A DNA stretch of 64,000 nucleotides from assembly GCA_013399305.1 (NCBI GenBank), contig VXAI01000021.1, positions 4,922,157-4,986,156 of the forward strand, given 5' to 3'. A model generated the notes under the pieces. That model saw only the letters and a list, made by a program, of their open reading frames with translations. It searched no databases and was not told where the DNA came from. This document shows positions 45,601 to 58,150 of this stretch, piece by piece. Positions within the stretch are counted from its first letter, which is position 1. Each line of letters starts with the position of its first letter. The position numbers and the translations under genes are program-made. Source of the stretch: Rostratula benghalensis (Eukaryota; Chordata; Aves; Charadriiformes; Rostratulidae).

Positions 45601-48600
45601 CTTTGTGTCCTGCATTCAGTTCAGTTCCTGCAGGCTTTTACTGAAGCTTGGAAGTGCCTCAGGCTTCTTAGTACCTAGATTGTGTTAGCATGAAAAGCAT
45701 ATGAATGCTGTAAAGCATCTGAATAGGCTTGAATTCCAAGTTTAAAACAGGAATGCTGAATGCCATATTTGGCAACCTTAGGGAATTCAGAGGTAAACCC
45801 CCGAACTGAATTGCCCTTGGGGAGGTTGGCATCATCCTATGGGTTTGACTAAAACCAACCACTCTAATGGCTGCCAGATGCCCATGGCCTGCAGAGTAGG
45901 AGCTACTTCATTCCTCATTAAAATTCTGGCTATAATCTGAGTGAAGATGGGCCAGAACAATTTCCTTATTTCCTTTCTGCCCTTTCTTAGTGTCTGTACT
46001 ACCATTTCTGTATCATTTACTCTCACAGGGTCTGTTCTAAGGAAGAGCAGGTGGCAGCCCAGACATACATTTTGTTTGCAAATATTTCCAAGTGAGCAGA
46101 ATTGTTTCTTGCTTCATAGTTCTACTGCAGGAGTCCCTCCACTCAATTCTATCTTTCAGAAGAGGAGGAGGAACAAACCGCTTGGTGCACAACTGAAAGA
46201 TATTTGCTCTGGTGGTAAAACTAGAGGAACAGAGGAATTTGAGAGACTGACCACACTTTGAACATGTTACCTATTTCCTGTGAGGAGCCGCGAGTAACCT
46301 CCCGAGAGGTGACATATTTACAAAAGTAGCTCTCCATCTTTTTGCCACAAGCACAGACTTGCTGAAAATAGAATCTTCAGAGAGGAAAAGTGAGAGACAG
46401 TGATTGCAACTGCTCAGAGCCACCTCACACCATACATGGAAAGTATAAAACTGAAACGTATGCTCAGCTGCTGCTACCAGCTGTTACATTCATTATAGTA
46501 ATTGCTACCATTAGTGTGCTATTAATATTTCTCTTACAAATTTGTAAGAAAAAATCAAATTAAAATGCAAAGCCTGCTCTATCTGCAACCATTTAGGTTC
46601 TTTGTGGGTCAAGTCCCACAAGCAACAATTTCTAGCAATGCTGTTGTCCTCTAAGGAAACAGTTCTTAGGAGAAGCTTAATTTCTCTGAGTTACTTGTGA
46701 AATTTCCATTTTATGCTGGAGGATAAAGACTGCATGTAAATTTGGGAGGGCATAGATATAGTTGCTGTAGGAGCTGCTTGCCCATTGCAGCATAAAGTCT
46801 AACACCTTGCAACAAGCAGCAGGAAGCTTCCTGGACCTGTTCAGTCTTTGGTGTAGCTTTATACAACTTGGAGACCCTGCAGAGGAGCATCAAATGCAGC
46901 CTTTTACCAAATGGGCCGCACGTGACTTGGCCTGAATAGCTGGCTTAGCCTCCAAATTGGAGGCAGCATGCTAAACCAACCTCATATGCTGGCATTGGTG
47001 TGAATACGAGGTAGTGTCATTCTGACACCTGCGCTCCTATATCAGCTCTTCATGACAACTGTTTTCCTGAAACAGCTTTATTGCGGGACAGGATTTGGCC
47101 CTATGATGGGTTGTTTTCTTCTTTTTTCTTCCCTATCCCCTATTTTTCTCCATTTCTTTGGGGAAATTCTCATCTATGAAAGTGCTGTTGAGTCAGCATC
47201 TTTCAGCTCGAAAGTGCCAACACTGTTCACAAGTAGCTTGAAAAAAATGAATTAATTTCAATTTTCTTTTTCACATAAACATTAGAATGGAGAATGTTGC
47301 TGACCTAAATGACACTTATTCATCTGAATGATGAATACTGTAGCTAAGAAAAGACTAGTTAATTTATCTAATTTATCTCACAAGAAAATGCAAAGTACTG
47401 GAAAGAATTGCTATATTGATGGTTTGTGGTCTGACCCACTTCTAACTGTTATGGAAAAAATGATTAATCAAAAGTATATTGGTGGTAAAAGTTAATTATT
47501 TAGTGATTAGTAAATGACTCAAGACCATATTAGCAGTGTTGTCTACAACAGAATTAATATGCTAACGCTGTATACATACAACTCTAATGTATACTATTTC
47601 ATGGTGACCTGTGCACACAGTCACTGCTGCATACTGAATGCTTCCACTGAAATCAGCTGGACTTCCTATATGTCTGCTCAATGTTACTGCTTGCTTTTGT
47701 AGCACATTGAGACTCTTGTGAGATGTGGCCTAAAGTCTCAGCATTTCTGGTTTCTTAAGTCTGTCCATTTACAGGGAAAACACTTCCATCACTCCTCGTT
47801 GTACAGAAAACGTGGAACTAGAATCCTAAAGCTAAAATCCCAGAGCCAGCTGAGAATAGCCTCATTTTATTTGGGAACAATGTGATTTTTTTAAAGCCAG
47901 TGCTGCAGCATTGGAGAAGTGTGGCGTGGTTTCTGGACACATGGGAGCCTCAGTACAGGTGCCATTTTCCCTGGGCTTCCCAAGCTCCTCTAGAAAAGGT
48001 AACCACTTCTGCATGACCATCCACTCAGCCACCAGAAAGGCTGAAGTCTTGTAAAGGCTGTGGCTAAGCCCAGCAGTGAGATTGGATGGGCTTCTACCTC
48101 AAGAGAGGCTGGAGGGCACCACTTCATGGAGTGGTGGGAGAAGGGGATAAATTCTCTGTGTCTGAGGGGATGTGCTGCAGTTCTGCTTCACAGCATTAAG
48201 AAGCAATTAGTGTGTTGTGGGTTTTTTTCACTTCCTAAGATGGTTGGTACCTGCTTAAACAGTGCAAAAGCAGGTGCTGTGTTTCTTCCTGCACTGACAG
48301 GTGTCCATCCTTTATTAAGCATTACTGCAGGCAGAGCTGAAGTGCTCAGAGCTGCCTTGCTGAAGTGTGTGAAAGTGCCATCCTCATGCTCTGTGCACAC
48401 CCTTCTCCTTGCTGCCTGGAGGGCGAAGGATAGGAAAGCTGGTTCTGGGAGTTACTTTCTTCATTATTGTGGATTTCCCCTTCATCCTCATCCAGTGTTA
48501 GCTTGTTCACCCTCCAGGCTCAGTGAGAGAGAATTTGTTTGCCCATCAGATTAACTGGTTCTCATGCAAACTTCACACATCCTGAAGAGTGGAGGAAGAC

Positions 48601-49834
48601 TATGCTATCAAAGTGAACTCTAGCCCAGAACCAGCAAATACCTGACTATAAAGTTCGTCCCAGCCAAAATCCATCACTTCAAGGACAGGCAAAATAGGAA
48701 ATGTGATGGGTTAGGAATGAAAGAGCAGTTTATTCCAGAAGTGCCATATATAGCACTGACTGAAGCAGCAACGTTTGAGGGACACCCTGGTTAAATTTTA
48801 GCAGCTCATCATTAATGCTGCATCTGCCCTGTTTTATGATGATTTATGTAGTATTACAGGAATAATGGACCAAGCTCTCAGCTGATGTAAATCTTGATCA
48901 CTCACTCCAACTCAGTGAAGTTCTGCTAGTCCCTCTGGAAGTTTGGAGTTTGATTTGCAGGTCTTATTGCTACATAGAATATTTTCCCTGCTCACACAGG
49001 GTTTGCAGTATGTATTTCAAGTAACATAGACAATGTTGATAAATCCATCCGACTGCAGAGTTTTGTCTGCAGATTAGTAACATGGAGTTGATCTCACAGA
49101 AGGATAAGTACCTGACCTCACACTGCTAATGCAATTAACACTGAAGAGGTCTTGCTGTGGTGTTAGTTCTTAGCATTGCCGTTCTCCAGCAAAAATGTAA
49201 TTTGATGTTCATGCTGCCACAGAAAATTCAATTCTATTAATCCCCAAGCTGCATCCCTTGCATGTGAGAATACCCATCAATTTGTCTTTATGAGTTCTGC
49301 TTCCTACTAATAACTATGTACAGTGTCTTGTGATCTGAGAGACGATGAACTAATCGGTTCATTTGCAAAATGATCTGTGATGTGACCTCTGTTTCACTTC
49401 TGTCATTATCTTTTCAACCAGCTTCTTTCTGCAGCTCATTGATCCGAGCTAGGAACGTGGAACTTGATTTTCAGGGCTCTGTGCTTCCGAAATGTGATGG
49501 GACAGAGTAACAGCCAGAGAGCCACCACTTGGTCTCACTGGGGGGAAGGAGCAGAGCCTGCCTTGGCCAAGAGCCAGGGCAGCAAACTACCTTCCTGGAG
49601 GGGTCTGCAGAAAAAGGGGCTCTGGGCTGCTATGCTGGCTGGGCTATGGAAACTGAAGTTTGGGATACCATTTTGACTGACAGGAGAAGGAGGAATTTGG
49701 CCTAAAGGAGAGATCTGAACATGTAAGGGTGTGACTTGCCAGCCGTTCTTTCAAATAGATCACACAGTCTTAAATACAGAGCCTGTGTGCTGGCAATCTT
49801 GAACAAAGAAATTTAAAAGCTTTGGGCTTGAAAG

Positions 49835-49854
49835 ATGATTTAAATTTAAATCAT
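49835..49854. repeat. perfect 20-base palindrome
   Basis: ATGATTTAAATTTAAATCAT is identical to its reverse complement over all 20 bases. It is fully AT-rich apart from one G and one C. It may be a chance product of AT-rich DNA or a dimeric factor site. The symmetry stops at the next base on each side. Confidence 0.95.
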
Positions 49855-51202
49855 AATTGATTTTTTTCTCATTTTTATTTTTATGAACAGACGGGCTATA
49901 GCTAGCAGTTGCCCTTGAGGAGTCTTTAAAAATGTAGTTCTGTGAACTGTTTCCCTGAAGATTGATACAGCTGCTATTTCTTCAGCTATCTCTGAATCAT
50001 CCTCAATTACTATATGTCTTTATAAAATAATTATAGGCTTTATCTAGGAACTGAGCTCAGCTCTGTATTTTTCACAGAACACTTATACAGGGTTGGTTAG
50101 CAAAAGAGATGGTTCTACCCAACCAAGTTTTCAATTATTTAGCTTTGAACTTTTATTCTCTTATTCAATGTTTTGCTACCATGCAGCAGGTATATTCCCT
50201 TGGAACTGAAATGGAAAAGATTTTGGCTGCTCTATCCACCTCTTTACACTTAGTAATTTATCTGCCAGAGTAAATCACACACAGAATGAACTTAGAGGAA
50301 TTATTAGCTCAGATGAAGCTCTTCAGACTTGAACCAATAAATAAATAATGATCTTGCTCTGGAACATCTCTGCCTGTGCAAAAGTAAGTCCACTCTTTCT
50401 CCTTCCCTGTGCATGTATAATGGGGAAATATTTTCAGTTTAAAATGCAAGATGAGAATGCACTAAATGAAAATATGTGGTATTATCTCTGGATCACAGGG
50501 TGATGGAGGCTGGGCGGTAGCAACATTGAATTGTCAACAAATGATTCAAATAAAATTTACAAGGGTTCACTCAGGTCTGCCCTGCTGCGTCTACAGACAC
50601 GTCTTCGACAATGTCTTGGCCAATGACAGTTATATTGTATTATGGAGGGCAGTAGATGCCCTTCACAGAGCCAACTGTCCAGGCAAGACAACTCCTCACA
50701 CATGAAGGCTAGCAGGTCTGTTCCTTCAGGTGCCCTAGGACATGTGGAGTAAGAAACATTCTGTAAGGGAAACGTTTTGTTCCCTCTGCACCTTCCATTT
50801 TTTGCTACCATTATGGACACCTTTTACTTATGGCAGAGATCAGGCTAAAGTACCAAACTTCCTTCTAGAGAAATGTGAGGAATTGGGAAGCCACAGAGCT
50901 TCCATGTGCCTTTATGTAATGGCACAGAGTGCCTTGTTCTTTTAAGATGAGTTAGCGAAGTTACAGATTACCAGAAGTGTTTTCTGTATTTTGATGCACA
51001 AAACCTGCAATTTACATGCGCTGCTATGGAGGATTGCATGCAGTAATCTTTCACCTGAAGGAATTTTCAGCATGTATGTCACTGAAATGCAGTACGGAAG
51101 GAATCCAAACCCTAGCTTGTCTTCTGTTTAACATGCTCAGCAGCTGCTGCTGGATTTTTTTAAGGCTTCTTAATAGAAGTTGCCACTTCCAGCTGGATGT
51201 GT

Positions 51203-51224
51203 TTCTGAATAACTTCTGAATAAC
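51203..51224. repeat. 11-base tandem duplication
   Basis: TTCTGAATAAC occurs twice head to tail (51203-51213 and 51214-51224). Probably a simple replication-slippage duplication. Confidence 0.95.
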
Positions 51225-54200
51225 TCCGGTGTTTCCAGTGCTGGTAAACTTCGTAACAGTCATCAGCCTGGTTGTTCTTTGTGGATATGATGAAAAACAA
51301 TGCATTCCCTTTGATTTAATGAAATAAGTTTCATTCTTCCACCTCAGATGCTTATTTTGTGGCAGTGAGAGAAATTCCTCATGCCCACGAGTACTGGCTG
51401 GTTTTGTGACAAATTCTCCTGGGATGAGGAACAGTATTTTTAATGTACCTCAAGACTGAGTACTCAGTAGGCACTTTTGTGATCTGGCCTTCTTAAAACC
51501 CTACAGATTTTAACTTAAATTATGATGGTTTACAAGTTCAGTTTAGCATAAACTGATGTGGACTTTTTTTCCATGTTTGTTTTGGGGTTTTTGGGGGTTT
51601 ATACTGCAGAGCTCCCCATCCAGATAACGGCATTGCTGGGGCAGACAAATACATCAATAGGGGTTGTCCTGCATCACACTTTGACTGCCTTGTGTGTTTA
51701 CAATGTAAACATCACGTAAGCTAAGAGAGGCCAAAGGGTGCAGTGACTTGTTCAAAGTCAGGTAATCAGACCCTGGACTGAGATCTCATTCAGTTGAAAT
51801 TCAATCTCATGTGCTCTTGTTAAACTGCAGTTTCCTGGTTTGCTGCCTCTTTTGATGCTTTGCTTTGATGTCTGGAATTCTCTGGTACTTCAGGGGCTAC
51901 AGGTGTTCACAGTACTACCTTGGTTCATGAATATTTTCTTTTAAATAAAGGGGTGATAGATTGCTTCAGGGATGCAGCTGATCAGATGATAGGAAATGTA
52001 ACTTGAGCATCTCTAGAAATAACTCAGCAATGCTGAAAGCCTGACATTTTTAAAGATAAATATATTTAATCGATTCTGCTCTTGAGATTGCAAGTGGCAC
52101 AGAGGCACATCCCTTTGTACCCTCTTAGAATTCATTTCACATCAGCAGGGAATGAAAATAACTTCTGTGCAATGACACAAATCACTGATTGGTAGGTGTT
52201 AAAAAAGGCCAGTCTCCATTTTATGTTTGGCCAATGTCTGCCCGTGTCATGTCATGTAATTTGAGCAGGACCACTCAAATTATTTGATATGTTTTACAAC
52301 TGCTACACTGCAAGAGGAAAACAATCAATAGGAGCAATATGCATAGAGGCACACTGTTTTACTGCCCCATGAAGTCTCCAGTGGACAGCGAAGTTTCATT
52401 ACATATGAAAACCTACACATTTTCCAGTATTCTTTTCTGATTAACCAGTAAGTCACAGGTGTCATTTTAAAGGAAATTATATTTGCTGATTCTTCCAAAT
52501 CTTTGAATTAATGTCCAATTTTCTCTAAACACCCAGAGTTAGATTTAATTTCAAAGAATTAACTATTGCATCAAGGAAAGCTGGTACTAAATTGACATTA
52601 GGAGAGCATGATGTAATATATCTTGAGGCTGACTAGTATAATTGTGTTTTCCTCCCCTCAGAAGCCCTACCTTGATCATATTAGGCTGATCATAGAATAA
52701 ACGTGGATAAGTACTTTCACCAGTTCCAATGGACTTGTGGAAATGTCTCTTTGTTGCCAGTTATCTCCTCCCAGAACATAATTTGCATCTGAGCCACAGA
52801 TGCAATATCTTATCTCAATGTAATAATACATTTAGATTTGTTGAATTGTCTGTTCACAAAGTGAGTAGTAAAGGGAGAAACAAGAATGCTTCCAGTATTT
52901 GCTAGCTAGGGCAAATGGTAGGGAAATACATAATCTGCAAGAACAGCGCTCTGTGAGGATGAGTACTTTCAGTAGAATTTAGCATACAATATATTTTGCT
53001 ACATACCACTTTATTTTTAAAAGACAATTTGAAGTCAAATCTGTCATTCAGAAAAATATGCAGTATGTTTCCTTTCAAGTGTTGCTCATTTTACTGTATG
53101 GCTGGCACGTTTTGTGCAACAAAATTCATTGCTATCAAGCAGTAAAAAGTTGGCCAATAGAAAAAAAAGTCTCAATACCCGCTGTCTGTTTCTTTACTTC
53201 AGGTGCTGCATACCTTTGCATGTTTCTTCTGTGACTCATTTCTAATTGACCGACTTACTCCAATATCCTATTACAATACGTGGTATTTTGGAGGTTTTTC
53301 GTTGTTGGAAAGTTTCAGGGTTTTTTGCCCATACTGCTGATATATGGACCTTTTGTATGTAGTTTCTCTGACTGGATTTAGTCTGTTAACTCCAACCCTG
53401 TCTTCTAGACCCCAGTCTCCTGTTCTCTGGGTTTACTTTTTATATATTTTTCCCTCTGTTGTTCTTTCCTTTTCCACATCATCGGTTTGCCTATAAAATT
53501 ACCCCTTAGTGAACTTTTTCAATGTTTTCTGGATTGGTTGTTTGTTCTGTTTCTCCTTGGCTTAATTTCCTTCACTGAGTCTTGGTTCCACTTTGACATT
53601 TCTGTATAAAGGAAAGGTCTTATTGTTAACTGGGTCTGCTTGAGAGTTAAATTGGAAAACACGCTGAGAGGCACAGATGGGAATTTCTCTAGGCCTAAGA
53701 GTCTCAATACATCTCTCTGATACTACAGTATAATACAGCACTAGTTGTAAACTGGCTGTAACGTTACCACCTCCCTGATGTAAGGGAAGACAAGTGTAGA
53801 CAAGGATCGATAAATAGCAAATGTCAGGATGAGGAAATCGCTCAACAGCTCCTGAGGAAGAGGTGGTGCTTTTTGCAGAGTGGATTCTCAAGGGCATTGT
53901 AAAAGTAAGGGCTCCGTGAGAGGGAGCAGAGTCACACAGCAGGTGTAGCAGCAAAGAGGCTGTGCCAAACACCCAGCACACACAATTGTTTCATATGATT
54001 GCTAGAGGTACAAAATGTATGGATATTATACATATACACAACATATCCAAACATAACTACTCTCTGGGAAAAGGGCCATGAATGGTGTTGGAACAGGCTT
54101 TTGTTAAATGCAGAAAATCTGGTATTTTTTTTTCTAATCTCCAGTCCTATTTTGTAATACTCCCTTCCCCCCAGCTCTTTTCTTCTTCTTCCTTGTCCCA

Positions 54201-56224
54201 GGTTTCCTTCTTGCTTATCTTCCAGTCAAAGTGTGCTGGCCCTTGGAGATTAACTGTGCTGTCCAGGGACAGGTGGGGCAATACTGCAGAGACAGTACTA
54301 ACTAATCCTTTCCTGAGACCTGAACTTTGATCTTTCCTGAAGAATCCTAAGAGATTCTTTAAATGCAAGAGAAGCAGACAGAGCTGTGAAAGGAAGAGAG
54401 GTAAACTGAGACATTGCCACATCATTCATGCAGGAATGGGCACTATGGATGGTACCAGCAGCAAGACAAGAACAGACTCTGACGTCCTGAGTTGTCTCAT
54501 GTCCTCTACTTTTTTCCTCTCCCCAGACATCTTCCTAAATCCAAGCCTGTGACTAAGCTTCCGCAATTTTAATTTTTTTAAAGTGAATGCATCCTATCTT
54601 TTACTGATGCAGATCATCTGTCTGGCTTCACAGTCTCCATAGCATGTGCTGCATCTGCACATTCACTGAGGGAACGTTGCGTTGACCTCACAGTCTTCTT
54701 TTCATTTAGTCATAAATAATACATTTTTGGGTGAATCTGGAATTATACCTGCTCTCAGTCAGTTGGTCTTTATAACTTACTGCTCCTGAAGGGGGGGTTG
54801 AAGGATGTGGTTACAATTGTATTACCAGTGTTATGATCCAGACCTGAATAACTGTTTGGCATGGGAATGAACCAGGCATGTGAACCCAGCTGACTGCAAG
54901 GATAGAGGGGAACACGTGGTATTAATGCAGGGAAGGTGCAGTTGCAGAAAAACTTGTCTTAGAAGATAAGCATGGAACTGTCATTAATAAGGAGGTGTGA
55001 AGAAATCCCAAGGAGTCAAAGTAGCAGTTCCTCCATTGGATATTAGAGCAAAGAACATCCAGATATATCTACCTGCAGTAATTTAGGAGAAACTAGATGT
55101 TGTCTGAAAAGGGTTTGAAAGGCCAAAAAAGAAGATTGGTTTATAGAAATCAAAACGGAGAAAAAGAAGATAGATTTCATATAGTCATCTCCCTGTATGA
55201 AAATCTGCACAGGCTCAGAGAATCTTCCATCCATGTAATTTCTGTACAATATTTACTACTGAGATGTGAACTCACTTTTGCAATTTGATTTATTTTCCTG
55301 GTTTTAATTCTTATCCCAAAATTATATGAGAAATGTCGCTTCACCTTATCTTCTGCCATTCTTGGAAGAATTTAATTTTTTGAAGTGGAAGTCTTATTTT
55401 AATGATTCTTTGTGTTTTCCTTATAGTGCTCTTTGAAGGTATGAGTATGTGTTGCTTAGTAATTAATTGGTGCTTAAATGCTTATCATTTTATGTCTAGA
55501 AGGGAAATTTTAAAAGCTTATCTTCATGTCTGGCTGCCAGGAAACATATTGTGCAAACAATAGTTCCTGCAACTTTTTTTTTTACAGAAGAATGGCATAC
55601 AAAACTGCTTTGATTTGTACTTCCTGGTGCAGGGACTCTGCTCAAACCACTGAAGAAGTTGGTGAGGAATATGTGCTCCTGGTCTGCCAGATGCAGTTGA
55701 TACAATTCTCCCAGAAGAGCTGTTAATAATTCAGCATTGGGCTCTGCCCCTCGGAAAGAAGTGTTGCTTTAAGGGCTGCAGCACAACAGGGTCTGGCCTG
55801 ATGCAGGTGCCCTCCCCTCTGAGGTGGTGGGACCTCACCTGCTTCACACCAGACCCTTCAGGACTTTTCTTTCAGAGGGGCTGGAAAATGCATAGTCAGA
55901 TAGGACCACCTGGAGTCCTGGAGGTGGGGGCTTCTCCAAGCAAGTGCGGGAGGGCCCTGCCAAGGATGGGTGTGAAGTGTTGGTGGGAAGGTGTGCTGGA
56001 GGTGGGTGCTGAGCTGCACAGGGATTGCACCATGAGCCCACAGAGACCCCCAGGCTGTGGGCAGGGAGTGCCCAGGCACTGACGCCTGCACCTACCTCTT
56101 CACCAGTCAAAAAGAAAGTGCCCTGGCATTCTCCAGTGGAAGCTGGGAGCTGCCCAGCAAGTATCTGTTAAGCTCTGACAGCCAAATCACTGAGAAACTA
56201 TTTTATAAGAATATGCTAAAACCT

Positions 56225-56240
56225 AAAAAAAAAAAAAAAA
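56225..56240. repeat. A homopolymer (16)
   Basis: A run of 16 A. The upstream sequence shows no gene-like or SINE-like content that would make it a retrotransposition tail. Confidence 0.95.
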
Positions 56241-57904
56241 GTCTGCTTAGGCTGGATGAGGTTATTGAACATAGTGTCTCACATTTAGCTTATGTTGAAC
56301 TAATTGGCCACAGCTTTAGTCTTCTGTTGAGGTGAAGTGAAAAAACAGTGTGGTGAAATCAATAATGTTAACAGCTTTTGCAAACAGAAATTCTTAGCCA
56401 GCTGTTTAAGTTAATTTAGTGTATCTGTATATTTGAAATTATTACCAGTTGCGTTAGATTGCAATTCAAGGAACCACTGAGTCAGCAATGCACTCTCATC
56501 CTCTCCTTGTACTGGCAAATACAGAGGGCTCAGGAAGCGCCTGGCACAGAATATAATTTGTATGCGCTGTAGATGGCTGTTTCAGAGAGGATCAACTGAT
56601 CAATTCCTAGCTTATCCAGAGGCTTTCTGTATAGCTGTGGGCAAGCTAAATAATCTAGCTCTTGCCTCAGTTTATGGCTTCTAATGGGAAGGCAGCATTT
56701 TATTGCATTACAAAGACGATGTAAAGCAGTCATACTACCAATAGTGTCATATATTGGCCAGAAGTGCAGATGACTGCAGTAAATCAAGCCAATAAGCTGC
56801 ATACATTCTGAAGGAGACTCTGGTGTTTTCCTTGCAGTCGCAGATATATTTAACCTATTCTACTGGAAAGAGAGCAAACCCCCAACGATTTAAATTCTTA
56901 TTCCTGCTCCTTTTGAAAAGTTTTACTAGGTACACCATTTTAAAGCAAGCAAATGAAAATAATAACTTCATACTATTTGATCTTAAATAGAATGTTTTCT
57001 AGTTGTAAAAATGCTCAGCTATTCTAAAGCTAGTTTCCTATTTTTCTAGCTTCCTTGGCTCCCAGTAAAATCATTTAGATGGTTTTTTCCTTGTACAGTG
57101 AACTCAACCTCATTTTAATTTGATTGCAGCTCTATGCTGAAGTGTAACAGAATGTTAATTCTTTCAAAACCCGTGGCTCTTTTTTTTATACATAAATTGA
57201 CTTCTTTGAGTGATCATGTTTGATGGTAGAAGAAATCTAGAGGGCATAAAATGAGAAGGTCATTATTGTGATGTTCCAAACGAACACTTACAGCAAAACC
57301 TTTCTGGTTCTACTTACAAGTTCTGCTGGGAGATTTTCAATTTTCTGGCTCGTTGTCAGGTGAAGTTAACAGCTTTTAAGGGCAGATAAGTCATGCCTGA
57401 GTTTGAAACATCTGTGAGCTGGAAACACCTCGAGATTAGAGGTGATTTTGTTTGGTTTTTTTGTTTAGCTCCCCAGTAGCTAAGCATGAACATTTAAAAC
57501 TATATCCTCAGGTGGGATAGATAGGCTAAGATCTATAATTTGAATGGAATTTTTTTTATTTACATTAACTGGCAATAATGCCTATGCATGCTTTTACAGA
57601 ACAGTTACAAACTTAACTTCAGATTAATACTGAGGTTTTGCAGGATGAAGTACAGTTGCCTACTCACTGTGCTGCGAAGAAAAGAATAATATGAACAGAA
57701 CAGTTTGGGGTTTATCCTTTCAGCAGGCTGAGACATGCTACACTTTGCTAACAGTCTATGAAAATTTTAGCTTGGCTCTCCCAGTCTGAGTTGGAAGAGT
57801 TTGCTTTTGTCCTGAGAGAACAACTCAGGGTCCTCTGGACTTGCCAGGAGGACAAAGGGAGGTGTAATGTTGCTGGTTGAGTGCAAAACGGTGCATCTTA
57901 GCTC

Positions 57905-58150
57905 AGAGGAACAAAATGAGTAACAGGCACAATTTGAAATCCAGGAAATACCATTTAGTCATAAGACAACAAGTTTTTACTGTGAGGCTGGTCAAAAAGT
58001 AGCACAGGCTGCCCAGAGAAGTTGCATTCCCCATTCTTGGAGATAATGGAAAAACTTGCCTGAACACAGCTCTGTGTGCCTCTAGGCAGAGGGGTTTGAT
58101 AAAATGATCTCCAGAGATGCCTTCCACTGCCATCCACCCTGTGATTCTAG
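57905..58150 (+). mobile_element. CR1 LINE, 3' fragment
   Basis: A fourth CR1 tail, with 'tttttactgtgaggctggtc', 'agcacaggctgcccagagaa', 'ccccattcttggagataatg', 'aaaatgatctccagagatgc' and the terminal 'ccctgtgattct'. The left border is uncertain because the 5' part is diverged. The antisense open frame over it (57903-58133) is a by-product. Confidence 0.88.

Larger units (their letters stand above)
40650..57904. other. long non-coding stretch
   Basis: About 17 kb without a gene, CpG island or recognisable transposon. The longest frames (48060-48554 plus, 164 codons; 53562-53981 minus, 139 codons) have no recognisable domain or splice support. A somewhat GC-richer block at about 55740-56110 is unexplained. 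A minus-strand block at about 40990-41153 is coding-like (LQKLERRKAAKTHELELK) but has no good donor. The remaining structure is homopolymer tracts, one 20-base palindrome and one 11-base duplication. Confidence 0.5.

Noticed and set aside
48060..48554. 164-codon plus-strand frame
   Set aside because: Composition follows the local GC rise; no family recognised and no splice or start context supports it.
53562..53981. 139-codon minus-strand frame with a hydrophobic start resembling a signal peptide
   Set aside because: The rest of the peptide has no recognisable domain, overlapping frames exist, and the leader-like start is weak evidence alone.
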